Source of the DNA: Typha latifolia
Lineage: Eukaryota > Streptophyta > Magnoliopsida > Poales > Typhaceae
Direction of reading: 5' to 3'
NCBI GenBank assembly: GCA_019914945.1
Contig: CM034100.1
Span: 6,089,209-6,153,208, forward strand
DNA length: 64,000 nucleotides
The notes beneath the pieces were generated by a model. That model did no database searches and was not told the origin of the DNA. It saw nothing but the letters and a program-made list of their open reading frames with translations. The position numbers were made by a program, and so were the translations under genes. Shown piece by piece: positions 35,106 through 45,653 of this stretch (position 1 is its first letter; every line of letters starts with the position of its first letter).

Positions 35106-36677
35106 GCTCGGCCGTAGACCAAGGATTGGGGCTCCACTAATCAGGGATAACAATGTAAATAAATAAATACCTATAAAAAAAATTAGTAGAGATATTGGCA
35201 TATCACACCCTACCTTATCATGAATTTATAATTCACACCCTGTCTCTTTATTATTTATATTTTAGAGCCCTTATTCGTCAAAAGCATCTCCTGATGGCAA
35301 TGTTGGGTTAAGCAGATTCAGCTTCACCCTAGACACAACCCGATTAACAAACGGGTTATATTTAGTAGACATAAATACGATCTAATTATTTTAAGTCTGT
35401 TTTAAATTAAGCTGGAATAAAATATAGCTGGTCTACACTTTATAAAATCAAATTAAATATATAACTAAATTAAACCTAATCAAACCGAAAAACTAAATTC
35501 AAAATTGATCAATTTCTTGGCTGTGATCAAGCTTGGCTCATTCAATTGATCAGTTTACTTCGTACTTTGAACTAAAATTATTTGATCTCTCTTAACTTTG
35601 TTTTTAATCCAATGTTAACGGTGTTCATGTCTTTTTAATTTAAACATAATTACCAGATTGGCTTGAATAAAAATTATACCATCCCAAACTTATTTAATTA
35701 ATAGAAGCATAATTTGTCTCTATTAACATTATTCGTATTTACAGTTTAATTAAAAATATAGGAAGAAATATTAACAATAAAAAAAAATTCAGGAGTAAAG
35801 TGTTTCTAGTTTAATATAGTAGAGGTAAAATAATTACACCACAAACATTATGTTAAAACATATTTAAAATTTTAATACATTTATATCCATTTAATGCAAC
35901 TTAGAGATTCATAAATACTCATGGCAAAATAAGAAATATATGGGAGGACTATTGGTATTTGAGAGGAAAGCATGAACATGAGAGATATTCATACCATATT
36001 AGCGATCACATATTACAACCTAATATATAGAAAAGGTTAATGGGAAGACTTTATCTCATGTCCACCTTGTGATAACATTTTGGCAATTTTTTTTTAAAAT
36101 ATATCTTTATTATAAAACTTCTTCATCGAACTCATTTATTACGTAAGATTAACCATCGGAATATCCTTATAGAATTTAACAATATAATATGCTTACCTCT
36201 CTCCCTTCTTACTCCCAACTCCATTTTACACATGTCTAAATGAGTTAAGCTTGAAGGAGCTTGACCCTGCTCGGGTTCAATTGTAGATTATTCTTAGGTC
36301 ACCTTAGCTCGAGCTTGAATTGAGCTAGAAAAATACTATATAGCTTAGATCATCTCCCGCTCAAATAGGCTCAAGCTCGATTCGACGGCTCAATGAGCTT
36401 AATAGGATAAAGCTTGATATGCATAATAAAATATCACGAAAGCCAAGCAATTGAAAAGTATAAATCTAAAAAGGAAATTATCACATTAAGTGATACAGAT
36501 ACTAATTAACAAAATATACTAAAAGTCACCGAAACAATTACTTGTTGTCAAAACCAGCAAATTAAAATCAACTACATATGTTCAAGCAATTGAATATTCA
36601 TTTGATTATAAGATGTAATGCTAACAAAAATCCTCACAAGGGTTACAAAACTAGCAATTTATGTTCTTAGAATATAA

Positions 36678-36719
36678 AAATCCGCATAGGGGTTATGGAA
36701 ATAAACCCTATGCGGATTT
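36678..36719. repeat. 14-bp perfect hairpin
   Basis: AAATCCGCATAGGG (36678-36691) and its exact complement at 36706-36719, with a 14-base loop. GC-rich for this AT-rich neighbourhood. Confidence 0.65.
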
Positions 36720-39020
36720 GCATAAGCAAATGATAATTTGTGTCGAAAATTTTGATTGCTCACAAAGACTGCCGGAGGTCAGCTTGGAAGATGAATATTC
36801 CATTATGGTCGATTTCATTCTATCTTTAAGCAATTGATAACTTGGTTATAAAATGTTTAAGCAATTGATAAACTCCATGCTTGCAAACAATAAATCTTGA
36901 TCACTAGTGTCATCTTTACTCTACGAGCAATTAGAAAAAAGTTAGTCAAAAAAATAAATAAATAATATGCGTACAAAATTATGTTTCACACTATTGATAT
37001 GAATATATTATATAAATTATCTTAAAATAAGAAAATATACTAAAAATATTATTCTTAGATATGTGATGAACCATCAGGAAGTTAATACAGATATCCTTTT
37101 CTTTAATATGTTCTTCCTGAATTGAAAAGATTTAGCTTTTTTTAACGTTAAAAAGTAAAGAAAATTGAAGTACTAATTTAATAACTTATATATAGATATT
37201 TTATTATCTTTTAAATAGTTATAATCTAATTTTTATATAATATCTTCCATCCCGCATTGTAGATAGATTTGAATGCAATAGTAATTAGTATAGAAAAAAA
37301 AATATGACAAGCTATATTAGACATAATAGGAAATTCAATGTATTTATTTTCCACAAATTTAATATATCAAAAGTGTTGGGATGACATGTTTTATTTGGCT
37401 CCTATAAATATATCTCTAACTCTGATTTAAGAGATTCGATAGCACGTATTAGTAGACCTTAGGAAGTCATCAAACTCTAAAGTGATCCTTGTAATATATA
37501 TCTTGTTACTTGACAATGGAAGCCTTGATATATTTGCAGCCAAATTTGATGCATTAAAACCATGTTTTTTGGTAGCTAAGTAATCATTAGCACACAGAGT
37601 AAAGATTCTCCAAAGTAATTTTAATTAAAGCAGTAATACAAACAACCCCACTTGTGATTTTAAGTGGGTCTGCTTGGATTATGCAATTTATGAATATATA
37701 TATTTTTTTTCATAGGAGATCCTGGTCCTTTAATTATAGTTCTAGCATTAACCGGGTCTGGAATTAGGTGTAGCTACATCACAAGCTCATGTTTCTACCA
37801 TCTCAATATGTATTTACTTGAATGATGCTAAAAATCTCCATCAAAATGAGTAATTTAATAGTTGAATAAAAACGAGGAGCCGCAGATTGTAGGGGGCTAC
37901 GGCTACGCTTTTGCAGCACTGAACATGGTTCCGGGTACTCAAGATGTGGAATAAATTTTGGGGAAAACAATTCAACAAAGTTTATTTTATATCTCGTATC
38001 TAAAATAGATGTTATTGTTATCAATATATTACGGTTGCCTCAATATTTATCACACTTACTTCTCATTATGTATTCATCACAATAATTTGACTCCTCCATC
38101 AATTCTTTTAATATTGTAAATTTCTGGAAGGAATTAATTGAATGAAAGAATATTCCATCTAGAAAATATATTAGTCGCATAATTTATGACTGTTAATATC
38201 ATTTGAATTTTTTTTAAACTTGCACCGGTTATCCTCAGCAAGAAATCACCTATAATTAGACATATAATCAAGATCTTTATCTATCTTAAAAGCTATATAT
38301 GTGAAAGCAGAATTAAACATATCATATGTAGAGTTCCATGTGACAGAAACATTAGTACATAATTATCTTCTTATATTTAAGCAAAGTTGTCTAGCAATTA
38401 AATTTAAATAAATGATTAAGAAGCTTGTTCAAATATTTCACGGTCCTTCTAATATTATTTATCACTACCTGAATATCCTTCAATCCATTTTTCTACTATC
38501 AAATTAAGAACATAGGCATAACATCACTCATAAAAGAATGTTCCTTTAAAATATAATTTTCTCTTGAATTAAAATTATCCCTCAAACATCTGGCTACTAC
38601 ATCATTAATTTGTGTGTACATGGAGGTGGATGAGGTGGAGCTCAGCTAGGGTCGATGGAGGTGGAGTAATGGTGGTGTGTATACGGTAGGGTTGTTGCGC
38701 AAGACATAGAAGAGGAGGGAGAGAGTGGGTCATTTATTCGAGATAAGATGGGTGACCAAATGAAGGGGTAGGAGCTCAGCTAACAATAGTGGTCGGCTAG
38801 ATTGAGGGAACGTTGAGGGAGAAAGAGAAGAGAAAAATGAGAAGAGTCGATTAATTCCAAAGTGACTAATCAAGCATGCACCACATCTATTTATTGGTGG
38901 CTCCCTAACTTGACTTGACTAGCTGGATCAAACATGCTCGAGTTCAAGTAACCTACATCTGATTAATTACCTAAGAAAAGACTAGAAAATAAATAACCTT
39001 CATTTTGCTCTCGAGTATTT

Positions 39021-39053
39021 GCATTCGAACGCCTAGCTAGGCCGTTCGAATGC
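39021..39053. repeat. isolated TTCGAA double palindrome
   Basis: GCATTCGAACG, CCTAGCTAGG and CCGTTCGAATGC form a near-perfect palindrome with one base missing. The outer words match the TTCGAA motifs of the Sirevirus LTR, but the flanks do not. Confidence 0.5.
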
Positions 39054-39224
39054 CAAAACCCCCTTAATTTTATAACTACTTGAGACTTGAATTGTTGACT
39101 AATATGGAATCTTATTCTTCAGCAAATAAGCAAATAACTAGTACAACCCCAAAATAAGAAAATTAATTTAACTAAGGAACTATTTCATATCTTCTCACCA
39201 CGCTTCCTCCTCTTTATTCTCAAG

Positions 39225-39900
39225 GTGTGAAGTAAAAAAATCACTCCATCATGTTGGTCTCTAGCTTCCATATTACCTCGTCAAATGGTTTGCCGAGCCA
39301 CTTAATTAAGACTTCAATCTCCAATCTGGTCCCATGCCGACGTCGTCGTCTAGCTAGCGCATGGACCTACTCCACGGTCTCTATCGCATTAAGGAGCTTA
39401 GGGAATGTTGTCCCTACTATTTAATCCAAGCCAATCCTCTCCTTAAGCAAGAAGATGTGAAACGCCGAGTGCACCCTCGATCCCCCTAGCAGCTCTAAAT
39501 GATATGCCATCGGCCCAATCCTCTCCGAGACTCGGAATGGCCCAAAGTAGTGGTGTATGAGCTTTTAATTTTGTACCGGGCATAGCGTCACATGCTGATA
39601 TGGTTGCACTCGGACAAACACCATGTCGCCCACCTCAAACTTGTTCACTCGATGGCTGCGTCGAAGACTTGCTTCATGATGTTTGAGCAAGCTTCAAGTG
39701 TGCATGCAACCTCCTTAAGGTCTCATCCTGATCCATCAATGCTAAGTCCACCTCCTTCCAATTTGATGAAGCTACCGGATCATAAGTGCGTAATGTTGGC
39801 GCCACTCGTCCACACCTTGAAAGGTGTCATGCTAATGCTACTGTGGTGAGTGGTGTTGTAGAACCACTACACCCATGATAAGAACTCCAATCAGTTCACC
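39225..39900 (-). pseudogene. Ty3/gypsy integrase C-terminal fragment, degenerate
   Basis: On the minus strand VGDMVFVRVQPYQ, then HHYFGPFRVSERIGPMAYHL and GGSRVHSAFHIFLLKE are the C-terminal integrase region of plant Ty3 elements. It is followed by a KWLGKPFDEVIWKLE-like stretch that corresponds to the chromodomain tail. Stops and frame breaks are present. No LTR was paired with it. Confidence 0.7.
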
Positions 39901-40379
39901 GGACGCTTGTCCATGAAGCATCAAAAGTATTGTTTATTTTCGTGATTAACCACCTAGGTTTGACTATCATTTTGCAAAAGATAGGCTGAACTAAGGTCCA
40001 ATTGTGTCCTATAATTTGAAAAACTCTATCCAAAAATCTCTAGTGAAGACATGATCTAATAATTAGATAAATTAATTGTGATACTGGACATGCATTAGGC
40101 TCATTCTCCGTTGATATTAGCTGAAGAAAGATGAGAGATCCTTCGCACACAGCAGCCTCACCATCGGCTACAACTTCGAGCTTGGTTACACGCAAACTCT
40201 ATTAAACTGCACCTCTCAACTTTCTTGTTTAAACTTCATCCACATACTTCAGAAGTCAAAGGTGATTGGTCCCAAGCCCTACAACCACTGAGTGTTGAGT
40301 AAAATATCCACTCTTCGCAGCACCAAAGGGTACAAATTCATGATAAAGTCATGGCCTTACTCTTCTCCATGATCTCAAC

Positions 40380-41060
40380 CTGATACGATTCGGAACTGAT
40401 AAGATTGAGTCATAGGGACATTGAGCTCGATGGATCAAATCTATTTATCTTTTAATTAATTCATGATGTAATTCCTTATGGCAAGTCTTGTTAAGTCATG
40501 CAAGCAATTAAGACAAATCTAATTAAGTTATGTAAGCCTCAAAGACAAGTCCTAGTTCGAGTACTATAACCCTTTAGGGCTAGTCCGAGTAGAACTCATT
40601 GTACTCAATCTCTATATATAGAGATACTAGTTTCTTTGTTTAAGCATCCAAGTATTGAGAAATTATTGAGTTTAGCCAATTAATTATTATCATTTTATTA
40701 TTTTATTATAGTCGTTAAATTATTTTTATTTTTATAGGAGTAAATCTTAACTGTCGAATTTTTTTAAAATTCAAAACCTTAGCCACCATTCTCCATCATG
40801 AGCCACCCTATTACATGACCGTGTACCACTCTTGGTCACCCACCACCCTCCAATGATTGTTGTAACATCGGATATTACCAATCTGTCTCATTCTGACATT
40901 TCTCAACTATTTTATTTATATCTTTTCATCCCGACCTCCGGTTTGTATGAAACTAAAACCATTATAACCCTAATTTTCGAGGCTATTGTCATATAATTTT
41001 TTATAAATTTCTTACATCCAGATCGGTTCAAATCTGGTTCATAATATTAGTATCAGAGTT
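40380..41060 (+). repeat. LTR-like sequences with a primer-binding-site-like word
   Basis: 40380-40760 carries a TATATATAG box and repeated AAGCAATTAAGACAA-like words, as in LTRs. A second LTR-like unit starts TGTAACATCGGATATTACC near 40861 and ends before TTAGTATCAGAG (about 41049), a one-base variant of the Met primer site. No coding part of such an element follows. Confidence 0.35.
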
Positions 41061-41219
41061 GATATTCCTCGGACAATAATTATCACGCGATCCAAGACGA
41101 ACGAGAAAGTAGCGACAACTAAATATTTTTTGAGGTGGTAATGTTTTTTTGATTGACCATCAGTTTTATTTTCTAGTAATCATTTGTTACCGCTATAATT
41201 TCTCATTTTCTTTGCTTGT

Positions 41220-41950
41220 GTGCAAAAGGAGATTTATTGGGCTGCTCAAGTATGTGATGAGGTAATTCAGCTTTTGAAGCATTACTGTTTTCGCATTGCA
41301 TTTTATTTGTGGCCTTTGTTTTCTGGTTGCCCTTCTACAGTTTGAGTTCTTAGCAAACTATGTTGCAGAGCTATCACTTCATGAGTACAGTTTACTTTCC
41401 TATTCTCCTTCATTATATTAGCAGCATTCTCATCTTCCTGGCAAATTCATACTTCAGCCAACAAAGAATCCTTGGGTGTAGAATAGCAAATTGTTCTCTA
41501 ATTAAACCAAATTATACGTTAAGCTATTAGTAGGAAGCACGATTTGTTGCCATAATGCAAATTAGTTATTCTAAGTTAAAAAGACTTCCTAAGTTATATT
41601 TTACAATTTACAGTACTATATGATGCTGATACTCTTTCCCTTGCAATGCTGATACTACACTCTGTCATTATACTTCGTATAAACCTTCTCAACTATGTGA
41701 CTGCGTGAAGGCGCTGCATTGGGTTTTCTCTAACAGCCATATGAGTAAACTGAAGGCAACCAGAGAGAAGTATATATAGTCAGCACAAGGTAATTAATTG
41801 AATTATTTTCCTTGCTACTCTTTTAGTGCTTATAATATGGGCTTAAGAGTTCATCTTAATCTCTTCCGCAGTATAAATTTGTGGCAAAGAAACACTGCCC
41901 ACCAACAATACCTGTGAAGTTCTTCGAACATTCAATTAATTTGAAAGGCC
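41220..41950 (+). pseudogene. A1-type cyclin gene fragment, decayed
   Basis: Pieces of a cyclin C-terminal half in the right order and with intron borders still visible: AAQVCDE before a GT, then after CTACAG (41341) FEFLANYVAELSLHEYSLL, FILQPTKNPW (about 41440), LCDCVKALHWVF (about 41700), REKY and, after CCGCAG (41871), YKFVAKKHCPP. These match plant CYCA1-type cyclins, which drive S and G2/M or meiotic progression. Frame shifts between the pieces, a missing N-terminal cyclin box and no start codon make it a gene fragment. The retained intron borders argue against a processed pseudogene. Confidence 0.65.
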
Positions 41951-42384
41951 TACATGAGAAGTTTGATCCTATTCTTTGTTGGAGACATCATTCTACGAAT
42001 CAAATGCTGATTAGGGCTTCGTATTTGTAGAAATTCTACAGATTATTCGTTCTTTGTATGTGATAAAGTAATATTGGGATATTCTGCTTAACTTCACGTA
42101 TGATGACTCCGTACTCTTAGCTGGTTGAAGCATAGCAATTTTATTCAATCATGTCTCCGCCGTAATCATATATAATGTGGATAAAGATAAGCAACTAGTT
42201 AAGCAGATTTTAGTTATTTACGTATATTTGTTAACTTATTTGAAATATTTCGTGGCAATTCTGATCATTTAAACAATGAAGTATCAATTACGATGTTTTA
42301 AAATTTTCAGTGGCAATTAATGTAAAAATTCTCCTTATTATAGTTTATTTTATGAGTTCAGTTTTGTAGAATGAATTTTAATTG

Positions 42385-42420
42385 GATGAAAAGAAAAAGA
42401 AAAAGAAAAAGAAAAAGAAA
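42385..42420. repeat. (AAAAAG)n microsatellite
   Basis: Repeated AAAAAG units about 110 bp upstream of the kinase gene. Confidence 0.9.
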
Positions 42421-42434
42421 TGCCATGGCAATTC

Positions 42435-42482
42435 GAATACGAATCAGATTAGGATTGGATTTGGGATTCGTGCCTATTTAAA
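42435..42482 (+). promoter_or_regulatory. promoter of kinase copy 1
   Basis: GAATCAGATTAGGATTGGAT (42440-42459), a motif shared with the promoters of the other two kinase copies, then a TATTTAAA box at 42475-42482, 51 bp before the start codon. Confidence 0.5.
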
Positions 42483-42532
42483 GAATCTACGTAGGTTCTA
42501 AGGAGAGATCGTAGTAGGCAGAGGAGTTTGCT

Positions 42533-43372
42533 ATGGCTTCGGCCAAGCGGAAGATAGGCGCAGTGCTAGGGAGGGGAACCAGCGCAACGGTGAAACTCGC
42601 CATATTCGACGGCGACCATGACGAGGAGTCAATCCCAACCAAGTTGATGGCCGTGAAGTCCGCAAAATCTAATTATTCTTCCATGCTGAAACGAGAGAGG
42701 CAAATCTTGGAAGAACTCGACGGCTGCTCTCAAATCGTTCACTGCTACGGCGACGATCTTAGCGACAATAAATATGGCAAACCGGTGTACAGCATCTTCC
42801 TCGAGTACGCCCCTTCGCAGAGCCTCTTCGACTGGATGAAGTCCTCCAAGTCCGCTTTCTCAGAGAGCCAAGTGAGACGCCTCACCCTATCCATGCTCAA
42901 GGGTTTGGTGCACATACACAGCAAGGGCTATGTCCACTGCGACATCAAGCCGCAAAATGTCCTCTTATGGAGCTCTGATGAGGTGAAGATTATAGATTTC
43001 GGGTGGGCCAAGAGGTCGGGGATGAGATCGTGTGGCACGTCGACGATCAGAGGCACGCTGCTCTACGTTGCTCCGGAGGGTCCAGCGCAGAATGTGTACG
43101 AGAAGCCCTCGGATATATGGTCTCTCGGGTGCACCGTCTTCGAGATGCTGACCGGAAATCCTGCCAGGTGGGTGCCAGACAATGCAGATATGCCGATGTT
43201 GTTGCTTCAAATCGGGTCTGGTGGTTTGATGAGGAGGATACCGGAGACGGTGTCGGAGGAGGGGAAGGACTTCTTGAGGATGTGTCTTTTGAGGGAGCCG
43301 GAGAGACGGTGGACGGCGGGGATGCTGTTGAATCATCCCTTCGTCTCCTCAGGCTCGGCAGCGAAGGGATGA
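42533..43372 (+). CDS. MAPKKK17/18-like protein kinase, copy 1
   Basis: Intronless, 279 residues, almost only a kinase domain. Gly loop GRGTSATV (13-20), Lys42 (LMAVKS), Glu55, VHCDIKPQN (135-142, catalytic Asp137), DFG at 155-157, and YVAPE ending at 182. Cys in place of Arg before Asp137 makes it a non-RD kinase, as known for the MAPKKK17/18 clade. That clade phosphorylates MKK3 in abscisic-acid and stress signalling in Arabidopsis. Odd points: DFGW instead of DFGL, TLLYVAPEG instead of the TPLYVAPE of the other two copies, and no C-terminal tail beyond the HPFVSS end of the domain. These could mean relaxed constraint. It is convergent with copy 2 (1.3 kb apart). Start: ATG 51 bp after a TATTTAAA box, with no earlier in-frame ATG in line with the paralogues. 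Confidence 0.88.
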   Translation: MASAKRKIGAVLGRGTSATVKLAIFDGDHDEESIPTKLMAVKSAKSNYSSMLKRERQILEELDGCSQIVHCYGDDLSDNKYGKPVYSIFLEYAPSQSLFDWMKSSKSAFSESQVRRLTLSMLKGLVHIHSKGYVHCDIKPQNVLLWSSDEVKIIDFGWAKRSGMRSCGTSTIRGTLLYVAPEGPAQNVYEKPSDIWSLGCTVFEMLTGNPARWVPDNADMPMLLLQIGSGGLMRRIPETVSEEGKDFLRMCLLREPERRWTAGMLLNHPFVSSGSAAKG

Positions 43373-44687
43373 TTCCGCCGTGCATCCTGCCTCCTGGCGA
43401 GCGGTCATGTTGGACGCGGTGTAGGCGTAGCTACTAATGGATTGTCATCAAGATAATTAGTTTATGGTGGCATCTCAGTTGCATTACCTTCCACCCCGAC
43501 CGAGCTTAATCTTTGAATAGGATATATTTGAGGACATTGCTGTTGTTATATAATATAGAATTATATTGATGTAATTGAGTTTATCAAATAGTGCGGTGAA
43601 TTAATATGGTACCACCGGGTTGATGTGATTAACACTCTTATTCAACATGTACACACTTATTTCTTGGTCATGTCTTCTTCTTCTTTTTTTTCTTCTTTTT
43701 TTTAAATTTGGGTATCTGTGAAGATAGGGATAATAGAAATTTGTTACATCAAGTGCGTTCATCTATCGTTTCACCTCGAGTGTGTGATTTGAAACATGCA
43801 ATATCCTTTTCTGATATTGTTTTCATTCATTTAAATGCATAAATGAAATTGTCATAATAACTGTAGCTTCAAATTATAAAGTTTTCTATAACCCTTCTAA
43901 TATAGATACTAAAACATTTTTAAAACAAGAATAACCTTGTAGATATGGAGAAGAAATCCCTTATGCATTAATCCGGACTAAGAAATCAAGAAATCATTTA
44001 ATTACAACTGTCTTATTATATTCTCTTCCTTCTCATATATTCACTCTACTTGACTTCAAATGATGTAGCCTGGTAGGAACAAGTCAACATGAGAACTAGA
44101 ATTTAGTCTAATTACGTACTAGCCATCTTATGAGGATAGTCTAAACTAACTTAATTAGTAAACCCAACACCATAACATAACTCAAGATCAAATCAATGAA
44201 ATATCACCCTTAACGCCCCCATCTTGCTTGGGAGACCTTTAAACCAATATATATATATATCAGGAATTAAATTACATTTGCCTGAAAGCTAGCTAGAAAC
44301 GACCAATTAATTAAAATTAGTGAACAGGAACTTAGCGGTTCATGAAAAGAAATAAAGACTGCACTTATACTCAACTAGATGATGCATGCGTGATATGTAA
44401 TATTTTACAAACTATAATTATCCAAGATAATTTGCAAATTATGTACATATATGTACAGATCGAATCTGTCTGAATTGTAACAGTGAATTAATTCCTGACC
44501 AACAAAAGATCGTGTATTCATAGAAAATCTTGATCAACAAATTAATATACATATAACAGAACATCTCAATTAAGGGGCTTTCAGATCCACCAACTTGTAT
44601 TATATCTACAAAATATACAACAAATTAAACAATGGGCAAACTATATACATTCGTCCTCCAGATTAAAGAATTAAACCATGGATCAGG
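43373..44687. other. spacer between convergent kinase genes
   Basis: Holds the 3' flanks of both kinases. 43503-43538 (GAGCTTAATCTTTGAATAGG and following bases) matches the 3' flank of copy 3. The rest is AT-rich, with T-rich runs at 43680-43705 and (AT)n at about 44250. No gene is seen. Confidence 0.6.
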
Positions 44688-45653
44688 CTATACAAAGCCA
44701 TGCAGCGGAGTTGCCACCCTACTAAACTTATCTCCCCCATGCTTCGAACCATCGGAATTACGCTCGTGGAAGCACGAGCATTGCATCAATAACGCAGACG
44801 CCTCCATCGGCCTCAAACCATCAGCCGAGACGAACGGATGCTCCAACAGCATCTCAGCCGTCCATCGCCTCTCCGGCTCGTTCTCCAGACACCTCCTCAG
44901 GAAATCCTTCCCCTCCTCCGACACCGCCTCCGGTATCTCCGCCGACAGATCCCCGCGTCCAATCCGAAACAACATGGCGGGCAGCTCCATGTTGCCCGGG
45001 AGCTTCCGCGCCGGCTCCCCGGTCAGCATCTCGACGACGGTGCACCCGAGCGACCAAATATCCGCTGGCTTCTCGTACTCGTTGCGCTTCACGCCCTCGG
45101 GGGCCACGTAGAGCGGGGTGCCTCTGATCAAGATGCCATGCGACCTCTCTCCGGACCTCTTCGCCAGCCCGAAGTCGGTTATCTTCACCTCGTCGGAGCT
45201 CCACACCAAGACGTTATGCGGCTTGATGTCGCAGTGCACGTAGCCCTTGCGGTGTATATGCGCCAAACCCTTGAGTAGGGATAGGGTGAAGCGTCTCACT
45301 TGGCTCTCCGAGAAGGCGTCTGAGCCGGCGGACTTCATGCAGTCGTAGAGACTTCCAGAAGGAGCGTATTCCAGGAAAATGCTGTAGGCCTCCTCGCCGA
45401 ATTCGTCGACGGCGTGATCGTCGCCGAAGCAGCGAACGATTTCAGAGCAGCCGTCGAGATATTCCAAGATTTGCTTCTCGCGCTTCAGCACGGAGGATGA
45501 ATCAGAAGATGTCGAGGACTTCATGGCCATCAACTTGACAGGAACCAAGTCCCCGTCGCCGCCGTCGTCGTCGTCAACGATCATTGCCAAGCTGACGGTT
45601 GAAGTGCTTCCACTCCCCAGCATTGCACCTCTCTTCCATTTTCTCGAAACCAT
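44688..45653 (-). CDS. MAPKKK17/18-like protein kinase, copy 2
   Basis: Intronless, 321 residues, high GC. Gly loop GSGSTSTV (13-20), an acidic insert (DDDDGGDGD, 27-35), Lys45, Glu59, VHCDIKPHN with Asp142, DFG at 160-162, RGTPLYVAPEG, and HPFVSADG closing the domain. A 50-residue tail is Cys/His/Ser-rich (LMQCSCFHERNS). All catalytic residues are present, and the non-RD Cys is shared with the other copies. It probably acts as a MAP kinase kinase kinase upstream of MKK3-type kinases (family knowledge). The 5' flank (minus) carries GGATTAGGATTTG and a CCAAT word near 45726. Start ATG at 45653 aligns with the MxSRxWKxGAxLG head of copy 3. Frames on the opposite strand here are shadows. Confidence 0.9.
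   Translation of the reverse strand: MVSRKWKRGAMLGSGSTSTVSLAMIVDDDDGGDGDLVPVKLMAMKSSTSSDSSSVLKREKQILEYLDGCSEIVRCFGDDHAVDEFGEEAYSIFLEYAPSGSLYDCMKSAGSDAFSESQVRRFTLSLLKGLAHIHRKGYVHCDIKPHNVLVWSSDEVKITDFGLAKRSGERSHGILIRGTPLYVAPEGVKRNEYEKPADIWSLGCTVVEMLTGEPARKLPGNMELPAMLFRIGRGDLSAEIPEAVSEEGKDFLRRCLENEPERRWTAEMLLEHPFVSADGLRPMEASALLMQCSCFHERNSDGSKHGGDKFSRVATPLHGFV

Larger units (their letters stand above)
35106..39220. other. repeat-rich intergenic DNA, no supported gene
   Basis: Very AT-rich. Parts of GAGCTCGAG-type MITEs are seen at about 36230-36410, and AT-rich words similar to such elements at 35290-35560. A strong hairpin lies at 36678-36719. GA/GT-rich sequence at 38620-38860 could be from a retroelement. 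Small frames show no known protein. Confidence 0.45.

Noticed and set aside
34676..35201. Open frames on both strands near 34.7-35.2 kb
   Set aside because: They fall in the CT-rich (minus) leader region of the AGC VIII kinase gene, and composition alone creates them.
42965..43437. Long frames overlapping kinase copy 1 in other frames and on the other strand
   Set aside because: Shadows of a GC-rich coding sequence; the same occurs over copies 2 and 3 (44838-45278, 54295-54720).
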